Below are positions 57,993-64,000 of a stretch of DNA of 64,000 bases, piece after piece. The stretch lies in NCBI GenBank assembly GCA_963740555.1, contig CAVUES010000007.1, forward strand, positions 1 to 64,000, in the 5' to 3' direction. The notes under the pieces were generated by a model, which saw nothing but the letters and a program-made list of their open reading frames with translations, was not told the origin of the DNA and made no database searches. The translations under genes and the position numbers were made by a program. Positions within the stretch are counted from its first letter, which is position 1; every line of letters begins with the position of its first letter. Origin of the DNA: Mayfieldus sp963740555. Its GTDB lineage: Bacteria; Actinomycetota; Thermoleophilia; Solirubrobacterales; 70-9.

Positions 57993-59447
57993 TCAGCCGC
58001 AGCGGGCGTAAAGGATCCAGGACGCGTTCGCCGCAACGCGGTGAAAGTCAGCCGGCACCTTGGTCGTCAGCCGCCGCGGGTCGTTGGGGTCGAGCACGAA
58101 GTGGTGCACGACGTCCTGGTTCGCGGGGTCGAGGAAATAGCCGTGTCGCGGTTGGAGCTGCTCCGAAGAGCTGATGATCTCCGACGGCCGCAGGTCGAGG
58201 TAGGCGGCAAGCCGCGGAACCGCGCGGTGGTTGGGGACCGAGATCGGCAGGCAGTCCTTGTGGAAGGCGCCGGAATCGGCCAGCTCATGCAGGTCGGATT
58301 CGATCGCGCTCTGGGCGTCGAGGTCGTCCCGGACGGTGTGTAGATAGTTGAACTGCTGCACCGACTGGGCCAGGAAGGCCACCAGGACTACCGCGGCGGC
58401 GACCTGCCAGCGCCTCCGCCAGGGGTGCTCGTCCGGCAGCAGCCGCCATCCGAGCAGCGCCAGCGCGCAGAAGATCGCCAGCACCGCGGCGGCGAGCATC
58501 GTGTAGCGGGGGATGATGGCCAGCCCAGCGCAGGCGAGGATCGCGAACGCGAGGCCGGCGAGAACCGCGGCGACGATTCCCGGCAGCGCTCGCGCGCGCA
58601 GGAAGGCGAAGCCGAGGACCATGCCAGCCGCGGCGCCGAGCAGGCCGGGCAGCTGCATCACCTCGCCGAGGCGCCGCGGCCCGTAGAGGACGAGGTCCAC
58701 CGGGCCGGTCTGTCGGTTCAGCGTGTCGACCGTGCTGCGGGTCCCGGTGAACGAGTACAGGGCGTCGCCGGTCGTGATCAGGTCGAAGGCGGCCCAGGCA
58801 ACCGGGGCCGAGGCCGCGAGCGCCAGCAAGCCGACCACCTCACCCCTCTGCAACCCCGGGCGCCAGCGCAGCGCGAGACCTTCGCGTTCGGGGTCGCGCT
58901 CGAGCAACAGGTGGGCGAGATAGGCGGCCGAGAACAGCCATGCCTCCGGACGCAGAAGGCCGGCGACGGCGAGCAGCGCCAGCACCGGCCAGCCGGCGCG
59001 GGGGCGGCGCGTCTCCACCACCAACGCCGCGAGGGCGAGGGCGATGTAGGGAAGGTCGACATAGGCGCGCAGTCCGTTGCTCAGATAGGGCGCGCGGGTG
59101 AGCACGATCCCCGCCGCGACCGCCCCGATCGCACGGTCGAACCAGAGCGCCCCGAGGCGGTAGACGAGGTAGGCGACGACCCCGAGGACCAGATAGGCGA
59201 GGACGGTCGTCGCGTCGGAGGCGGTTACGGCACCGAACGGCGTCAGCAGCACGCCCCAGAGGTCGGCGAGCGGATGGGGAGTCGGCGGCAGCGCGGCGTT
59301 GTAGTCGGGGCTCGCGCCATGCGCCAGCTCGTCGCCCCACAGCAGCGCGTAAGCGGTGTCGTAATTGGGGAAGCCGAACGGGAAGATCAGCCACAGAGCC
59401 AGGGCGATGCCGCCGATCCATGCCGCAGGTCGGACCTTGCGAAGCAC
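57993..59447 (-). CDS. polytopic membrane protein, GT-C glycosyltransferase-like
   Basis: A 484-residue protein with about 10 helices and a soluble C-terminal domain. The first external loop holds FGFPNYDTAYALLWGDELAHG, an acidic loop in the place of the catalytic Asp/Glu of GT-C enzymes that use polyprenyl-phosphate sugars. RAPYLSNGLRAYVDLPYIAL and LRPEAWLFSAAYL also resemble mannosyl/arabinosyltransferases. The sugar and acceptor are unknown. Confidence 0.6.
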   Translation of the reverse strand: MLRKVRPAAWIGGIALALWLIFPFGFPNYDTAYALLWGDELAHGASPDYNAALPPTPHPLADLWGVLLTPFGAVTASDATTVLAYLVLGVVAYLVYRLGALWFDRAIGAVAAGIVLTRAPYLSNGLRAYVDLPYIALALAALVVETRRPRAGWPVLALLAVAGLLRPEAWLFSAAYLAHLLLERDPEREGLALRWRPGLQRGEVVGLLALAASAPVAWAAFDLITTGDALYSFTGTRSTVDTLNRQTGPVDLVLYGPRRLGEVMQLPGLLGAAAGMVLGFAFLRARALPGIVAAVLAGLAFAILACAGLAIIPRYTMLAAAVLAIFCALALLGWRLLPDEHPWRRRWQVAAAVVLVAFLAQSVQQFNYLHTVRDDLDAQSAIESDLHELADSGAFHKDCLPISVPNHRAVPRLAAYLDLRPSEIISSSEQLQPRHGYFLDPANQDVVHHFVLDPNDPRRLTTKVPADFHRVAANASWILYARCG

Positions 59448-59505
59448 CGCCGCAAGGTACAGAGCGGCGACCTGCCGCCCCGCCCTGCCGGCGCACGGCG
59501 CATAT

Positions 59506-59538
59506 CGACCGCTCCCGCCGTCGAGGCGGGAGCGGTCG
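59506..59538 (-). terminator. strong hairpin terminator
   Basis: CGACCGCTCCCGCC and its exact complement GGCGGGAGCGGTCG form a 14-bp stem around a 5-base loop, 25 bases after the stop of the 59563-60216 gene. There is no U-run, which is common for actinobacterial terminators. Confidence 0.75.
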
Positions 59539-59562
59539 AAGCGAACAGGTCCTCGCCTACGC

Positions 59563-60216
59563 CTAGGCCGTGGACCTCTTGCGACGCAGTGATGCGAACG
59601 ACAAGATGATGAAGCCGATTCCGCTCAAGAGCAGAGCGACACCGACGACGACCCCGAAGAGGCTGATCCGGTCAGCCATGTATGACGTGTTCAGGGCTGT
59701 CGCGAGCGCTGTCTCGGTAACCCAGACGTCGCGTGCCTGGTTGGGTGCCGGCGCCTTCGCCTTCGGGTCGAACACCGCGAACTTCTCGTTGGAGGTTCCG
59801 CCCCCGGGCGAGAGCTGGGACTTGGGCGTGCCGGGCTTCGCCTCGAACTGCCCCATCTGCGAGTACACAAACCCGCCGGTCGCCTCGAGCGCGTGGACTT
59901 GCATGTACTGGGCGAAGCAGCGTGCCTCGGATCCGGTGCTGACCGCCTTGCCAGCGACGCTGCAGCTCGGCAGAGCGACGCTCCTCAAACCGGCCTGCTT
60001 CGCTCCCTTGGCGATCTCCGCCGGTGTCATGTCGGGGGAACCGACAATCTTCTCCTGGTTGAGGTTGTCGCGAACGGTCGAGCGTCCGTTGAATCCAATC
60101 ACGATCGTGGCAACGCCGAACGCGATGAGGACCGCGCCCGCCGCGAAGCCGCCCCACTCCAAGAGCTGCCGCAGCCGGCTGTTCCTGGCGCTGACGGCGC
60201 CGGTGACTGTGCTCAT
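59563..60216 (-). CDS. two-helix membrane protein of unknown function
   Basis: A 217-residue protein with helices at about residues 20-43 and 184-208 enclosing an extracytoplasmic domain of about 140 residues with two Cys. The domain is Gly/Pro/Thr-rich. A basic tail RRKRS ends it. No family was recognised. It stands alone before a strong hairpin. Confidence 0.65.
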   Translation of the reverse strand: MSTVTGAVSARNSRLRQLLEWGGFAAGAVLIAFGVATIVIGFNGRSTVRDNLNQEKIVGSPDMTPAEIAKGAKQAGLRSVALPSCSVAGKAVSTGSEARCFAQYMQVHALEATGGFVYSQMGQFEAKPGTPKSQLSPGGGTSNEKFAVFDPKAKAPAPNQARDVWVTETALATALNTSYMADRISLFGVVVGVALLLSGIGFIILSFASLRRKRSTA

Positions 60217-60403
60217 CTTGTCCCCTTTCCGTTACCCAAATGTGCTTGTGGGTGCTACGGGAGCATTCAATTGCGTGAAGCGGACGTCGGCATCCGCGGG
60301 CCGCCCGGGTCTTGGTTGCGGGAACCGCTAGGCAGGTCGGTGCGTCCCCGCGGCCAGAGGCGTGATCGGCACCGGCCCTGGCCGTTGCTAGGCTCGGCTG
60401 GCC

Positions 60404-62116
60404 GTGTCCGTGAGCGCCTCCCTCTATCGTCGCCACCGCCCTGGCTCCTTCGACGAGGTGGTCGGCCAGCAACACGTCGTGCGCACGCTGCGCAACGCGG
60501 TCGAGCAGGGCAAGGTCCACCACGCCTACCTGTTCGTCGGCTCACGGGGCACCGGCAAGACCTCGATGGCGAAGATTCTCGCCCGCTCGCTGAACTGCGA
60601 GCAGGGGCCGACCACGCAGCCGTGCGGCAAGTGCGAGTCTTGCCTGACGATCGCCGCCGGCACCTCGATGGACGTGATCGAGATGGACGCGGCCTCGAAC
60701 CGCTCGGTCGACGACGTTCGCGACCTCCGCGAGCGGGTCGCCTACGCGCCCACCTCCGGGCATTGGAAGGTCTACATCATCGACGAGGCCCACATGCTCA
60801 CCAAGGAGGCCTGGAACGCTTTTCTGAAGACGCTCGAGGAGCCGCCGCCCAACACCGCCTTCGTACTGGCGACGACCGAGGCACACAAGGTGATGCCGAC
60901 GATCGCTGATCGCTGCCAGCGCTTCGACTTCCAGCGGCCATCGCTCGAGCAGATCGCCGAGGTCATAAGGCGGGTCGCCGCCGCGGAGGGAATCGAGATC
61001 GAGGACGCGGCGGTCGCGATGCTCGCCCGCTCGGCGACGGGGAGCTTTCGCGACGCGCTCGCAACCCTCGACCAGCTGGTCGCCTTCGGTGGTGAGAATG
61101 TCGAGCTCGACACGGTGCTGGAGTTGTTGGGGGCCGCCGACGCCGACCTGCTGTTCGGGGCGGTCGACGCGGTCGGGGCCGAGGACCCGAAGGCGGCGCT
61201 GGGGACGGTCGAGAATCTGGCTCGATCGGGCCGCGACCCGGGGCAGTTTGCGCGCGACCTGCTGGCTCACCTTCGGCACCTGCTCGTGATCCAGACCACC
61301 GGTGAGGTGCCAGACACTTTCGTGGTCACAGCCTCCGACCCCGAGCGTCTGCGCGCTCAGGCCGCGGCGATCGGTCCGGCGGCCCTGGTGCGCACGATCG
61401 ACGAGCTGGCCGAGAGCTTGGCGGCGATGCGCGAAGGCGACGACGGGCGGATGGCGATCGAGCTGGCGCTGCTTAAGGCGGCCCGCCCGGACCTCGACCC
61501 GGCGGGCGAGGGTCTGCTGCGCAGGGTGGAGAGGCTGGAGAAGCGGTTCGGCGACGGTGAGCCCGCGCCCGCACCCAAGCCCGAGCAACGAGCAACAAGC
61601 AACGAGGAACAAACCCCGAGCAACGAGCAAGGAGCAACGAGCAACGAGGAGCAAGACACGTCGGCGGAACCCGATGCGGCACCGGAAGCCGGGCGCGCTG
61701 AGGAGGCGGACGCCGACTCCATCGATCTCGAGCAAATTCTGCGGGTCTGGCCCGCGGTGCTCGACCAGGTACGCCAGTCGGGGTCGGCGATGCTGTCGGC
61801 GCTCTTCGAGGGTGCGCGGCCGATCGCGGTCGACAACGAGGAGGGAATCCTGCGGATCGGTTTCCCCGCCGGCTCAACCTTCAACAAGCGCAAAGCCGAG
61901 GCCGCCGAGCACCGCGAGCGGTTCACCGAGGCGCTGCGCGAGACGATCGGCGAGCGGCTTCGCCCCGTCTACGTCCTGCTCGACGGCGAGGCACCCGGAG
62001 GGCCTGAGGAGCAACTCGACGAGGAGGAGCTTCTGGAGCGCATCAAGTCCGAGTTCGACGCCGAGGAAGTGAGCTCCGCGCAGACGACCGAAGCGGGCTC
62101 GGAGGGCAATTCCTGA
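60404..62116 (+). CDS. dnaX: DNA polymerase III subunit gamma/tau
   Basis: A 570-residue clamp-loader subunit. LYRRHRPGSFDEVVGQQHV opens it, GSRGTGKTS is Walker A (about 46-54), four Cys between about 65 and 80 bind zinc, IIDEAHML is Walker B and ATTEAHKVMPTIADRCQRF the sensor/SRC segment. The C-terminal part (about 455-555) is the tau-like domain. A low-complexity linker at about 393-418 is encoded by a DNA repeat. The start is GTG. It heads the dnaX-ybaB-recR operon. Confidence 0.95.
   Translation: MSVSASLYRRHRPGSFDEVVGQQHVVRTLRNAVEQGKVHHAYLFVGSRGTGKTSMAKILARSLNCEQGPTTQPCGKCESCLTIAAGTSMDVIEMDAASNRSVDDVRDLRERVAYAPTSGHWKVYIIDEAHMLTKEAWNAFLKTLEEPPPNTAFVLATTEAHKVMPTIADRCQRFDFQRPSLEQIAEVIRRVAAAEGIEIEDAAVAMLARSATGSFRDALATLDQLVAFGGENVELDTVLELLGAADADLLFGAVDAVGAEDPKAALGTVENLARSGRDPGQFARDLLAHLRHLLVIQTTGEVPDTFVVTASDPERLRAQAAAIGPAALVRTIDELAESLAAMREGDDGRMAIELALLKAARPDLDPAGEGLLRRVERLEKRFGDGEPAPAPKPEQRATSNEEQTPSNEQGATSNEEQDTSAEPDAAPEAGRAEEADADSIDLEQILRVWPAVLDQVRQSGSAMLSALFEGARPIAVDNEEGILRIGFPAGSTFNKRKAEAAEHRERFTEALRETIGERLRPVYVLLDGEAPGGPEEQLDEEELLERIKSEFDAEEVSSAQTTEAGSEGNS
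61583..61655 (+). repeat. purine-rich GAGCAAC repeat inside dnaX
   Basis: About 73 bases of imperfect GAGCAAC/GAGCAA units, lower in GC than the gene around it, encoding a Ser/Asn/Glu/Gln-rich linker (ATSNEEQ-type). The reading frame is kept. Confidence 0.8.
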
Positions 62117-62481
62117 TGGCGCGCGGGGGCGGGCCGGGCGGCATGGACATGAACGCGCTGCTCAAGCAGGCGCAGCAGATGCAGGCGGAGATGGCCAAGG
62201 CACAGGAGCAGCTCGCCAACGAGGAGGTGGAGGCGAGCGCCGGCGGGGGAATGGTCAAGGTGAAGATGAGCGGCGACCTGCGGCTGAAGGCGATCGAGAT
62301 CGACCCCGAGGCGGTTGACCCCGAGGACGCGGAGATGCTCGCCGACATGGTCATGGCGGCCGTCAACGAAGCGATCCGTTCCGCGCAGGAGCTGGCGACC
62401 AGCAAGATGGGAGGCATCACCGGAGGACTCGGCGGGTTAGGGATGGCCGGGCCGGGGGGCGGGGGTCTCCCGGGGCCGTGA
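62116..62481 (+). CDS. YbaB/EbfC nucleoid-associated protein
   Basis: A 121-residue YbaB/EbfC protein: MNALLKQAQQMQAEMAKAQEQLANEEVEASAGGGMVKV then the short sheet and helix with ADMVMAAVNEAIRSAQ. It forms DNA-binding dimers and is almost always between dnaX and recR. Its ATG overlaps the dnaX stop by one base. A Gly/Met-rich tail ends it. Confidence 0.93.
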   Translation: MARGGGPGGMDMNALLKQAQQMQAEMAKAQEQLANEEVEASAGGGMVKVKMSGDLRLKAIEIDPEAVDPEDAEMLADMVMAAVNEAIRSAQELATSKMGGITGGLGGLGMAGPGGGGLPGP

Positions 62482-63074
62482 CCGACGGGCCGGCCCCACT
62501 GGGCCGCCTGGTCGCCGAGCTTCAAAGACTGCCTGGGATCGGCCAGCGCACCGCCCAGCGACTCGCCTTTCACCTGCTGCGCGCCGAGGATTCCGAAGCC
62601 GAAGCGCTGGCCGACTCGATCCGCGAGGTGAAGGAGAAGGTTGGTCTCTGCGAGAACTGCTTCAACCTCGCGGAAGGGCCACGCTGCCGGATTTGCACCG
62701 ACGCCTCCCGCGACCCGTCGCTGATCTGCGTGGTCGAAGAGCCTGCCGACGTGATCCCGATCGAGCGCACGCACGAATATCGCGGTCTCTATCACGTGCT
62801 CGGCGGTGCCCTCTCCCCGATCGACGGGATCGACCCCGAGGACCTGAAGATCGCCGAGCTGTTCGAGCGCGCGCGGTCGGATGAGGTCCGCGAGGTGGTG
62901 CTGGCGACCAACCCGACGACCACCGGGGAGGCGACCGCGCTTCACGTCGCCGAAGAGCTGCGCGGCGAGGTGACGGTCACCCGCCTCGCCAGCGGGCTCC
63001 CGGTGGGAGCCGATCTCGAGCATGCCGACGAGGTGACCCTGGGCAAGGCGCTGGTGGGCAGGCAGGCGCTCTAG
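62478..63074 (+). CDS. recR: recombination protein RecR
   Basis: A 198-residue RecR. LQRLPGIGQRTAQRLAFHLL is the helix-hairpin-helix, CENCFNL...CRICTD the four-Cys zinc site and ICVVEEPADVIPIERT the Toprim start. With RecO/RecF it loads RecA on gapped DNA. GTG 62478 overlaps the YbaB stop by four bases. Confidence 0.96.
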   Translation: MTDGPAPLGRLVAELQRLPGIGQRTAQRLAFHLLRAEDSEAEALADSIREVKEKVGLCENCFNLAEGPRCRICTDASRDPSLICVVEEPADVIPIERTHEYRGLYHVLGGALSPIDGIDPEDLKIAELFERARSDEVREVVLATNPTTTGEATALHVAEELRGEVTVTRLASGLPVGADLEHADEVTLGKALVGRQAL

Positions 63075-63076
63075 GG

Positions 63077-63469
63077 ATGTCGGCCAAGGCCGAGGAGCTT
63101 GTCCGCAAGGCTTACGACGCGTTCTCGAAGCGCGATCTGGAAGCGTTACGCGGGATCGCCGATCCCCAGATCGAGATCCACACCGTGACCGGGATGGTCG
63201 CCGGTCGTTCCGAGCCCTATCGCGGGCATGAGGGCCTGGTCGAGTACCTGCGCGACGTGGGCGAGATGTGGGACGAGATCGAGCTGCGGCCGACCGAGTT
63301 CCGCGAGCTCTCGAAAGGCCGCCTGGTCGTCTTCGGTCGGGTCCGCGCCCGTCGCGAGCTGGCGGTGATCGACGCCCCGAACGCTTGGCTGTGGGAGGTG
63401 GGCGAGGATCGGATCCGCTCTGCCCGAGTATTCGGCGACCCGCAGGCCGCGCGCGAGCTGCTCGGATAG
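63077..63469 (+). CDS. SnoaL-like (NTF2 fold) protein
   Basis: A 130-residue NTF2-fold protein: AEELVRKAYDAFSKRDLEALRGIADPQIEIHT is the characteristic start, followed by YRGHEGLVEYLRDVGEMWDEI and strands. It begins two bases after recR and so may be cotranscribed. The substrate is unknown. Confidence 0.78.
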   Translation: MSAKAEELVRKAYDAFSKRDLEALRGIADPQIEIHTVTGMVAGRSEPYRGHEGLVEYLRDVGEMWDEIELRPTEFRELSKGRLVVFGRVRARRELAVIDAPNAWLWEVGEDRIRSARVFGDPQAARELLG

Positions 63470-63562
63470 TCGGCCACCTGACGACTGGCAAAACTGGGAG
63501 GGGTACGAAAAGTAGGAGAAGTTGCGGCCCTCGGCAGGATCCGTGCGTACCATCCGCGCGGT

Positions 63563-64000
63563 ATGGGAGAGAACGGCTCCAAGACTGAATCGGCGCTGCG
63601 TGCCCAGCTGTCCAAGGTCGATCGCTCCCGCGAGCAGATCGCCAAGGCCTGGTTGGTCGACGTGATCCTCAACTCGGACCTCTCCGACGTCGAGCAGATG
63701 CCGCTCACCTGGGCGGCGAGCGAGCTGCCAGCTTTGATCAGCGACATCCTTTCGGCGCTGACCATCGAGGATCGGGGAGCCGCGGCGGCCGCGCTGGATC
63801 GCGCCGCCCGCCTGGCCAAGATGCGGGGGGCGACCACCTCTCCGGCCCAGCTCACGCGCGAGATCTCCTATCTGCATTCGGCGCTGCTGGCGACGCTGCG
63901 CATGGAGCTTGCCAGCAGCGAGCCGGAGCTGTTCGCGGAGGCGGCGGAACGCCTCGCGGCGCTCTTCACCCGGATCGGTGGCCACACCGTCGACACGCTT
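63563..64000 (+). CDS. 5' part of a helical sensor-domain protein, cut by the window edge
   Basis: ATG 63563 opens a frame that stays open to the end of the window (146 codons). The protein is almost all helix: REQIAKAWLVDVILNSDL, then PALISDILSALTIED, LAKMRGATTSPAQLTREI and FAEAAERLAALFTRIGGH. This resembles N-terminal signalling domains that precede GGDEF or kinase domains, but the catalytic part is outside the window and I cannot name it. Confidence 0.6.
   Translation, partial: MGENGSKTESALRAQLSKVDRSREQIAKAWLVDVILNSDLSDVEQMPLTWAASELPALISDILSALTIEDRGAAAAALDRAARLAKMRGATTSPAQLTREISYLHSALLATLRMELASSEPELFAEAAERLAALFTRIGGHTVDTL

Overview
The window is high-GC DNA with long antisense shadow frames, many GTG/TTG starts and ATGA-type gene overlaps. 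It fits an actinobacterium. My best guess is the class Thermoleophilia (Solirubrobacterales-like). That guess rests on the mix of gene families: an Rv2578c-type radical SAM protein with an actinobacterial LexA box, DUF1326/DUF2182, twin LigD-like ligase genes and many sulfatase-fold secreted proteins. It is an inference, not a search result. I see no phage genes, no intact transposase and no CRISPR array.

Layout. 1-13.2 kb: a small lipoprotein, tRNA-Ser, a sulfatase, a divergent OsmC / ArsR-DUF2892-MMPL locus around a palindromic operator, a three-gene b-type cytochrome operon, a secreted sulfatase-fold protein and a large secreted beta-propeller/PKD protein. 13.2-22.6 kb: a decayed MFS gene, secreted phosphatases, small zinc-binding proteins, an MFS gene followed by an SOS-box-controlled radical SAM gene, a glycosyltransferase, an ATP-dependent DNA ligase and a phosphoesterase fused to a ligase domain that has lost its catalytic lysine. 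22.6-30 kb: an MFS plus five-gene oligopeptide ABC importer operon. 30-38 kb: an HD-GYP signalling gene behind a long structured leader, an SDR, DUF202, a 167-bp MITE-like palindromic element, an alcohol dehydrogenase, a DUF1326/DUF2182 set, YqgE, a GST and a dead YihY gene. 38.4-45.5 kb: an acyl carrier protein pair, a ferric-reductase-like membrane protein with small membrane/lipoprotein partners, ferredoxin plus ferredoxin reductase, ApbE, a membrane-anchored propeller, a frameshifted membrane protein and tRNA-Val. 45.5-48.9 kb: a secreted GH5 glycosidase, a twice-frameshifted esterase, an adenylate/guanylate cyclase and a large-type SRP RNA. 58-64 kb: a GT-C-like membrane protein, then the housekeeping set dnaX-ybaB-recR and the start of a gene cut by the window edge.

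The most interesting locus is 48.9-58.0 kb, a thiazole/oxazole-modified peptide (TOMM, linear azole peptide) cluster. Two 47-residue precursor peptides (55402-55545 and 55866-56009, both minus strand) are too short for ordinary gene calling. They lie in a roughly 430-nt tandem duplication that also carries the promoter, two palindromic regulatory sites and a downstream hairpin. Both have TTG starts behind perfect Shine-Dalgarno sequences, almost identical acidic leaders, and cysteine-rich cores (PSCAGPPQCCLCCYSGCC and PSCAGPPQCCMCTYSGCC). Downstream on the same strand follow an E1-like leader-binding protein, a YcaO cyclodehydratase ending in a Pro-rich tail, and a SagB-type azoline oxidase. 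Divergent or adjacent genes encode a GMC oxidoreductase, a GNAT-like protein and a VAO-type FAD oxidase, which may be tailoring enzymes. No dedicated exporter or regulator is visible, so those functions must be elsewhere.

Several genes look decayed or frameshifted (5691, 13236, 37747, 44597, 46793). Single-base events in a draft assembly cannot be told from real lesions here.
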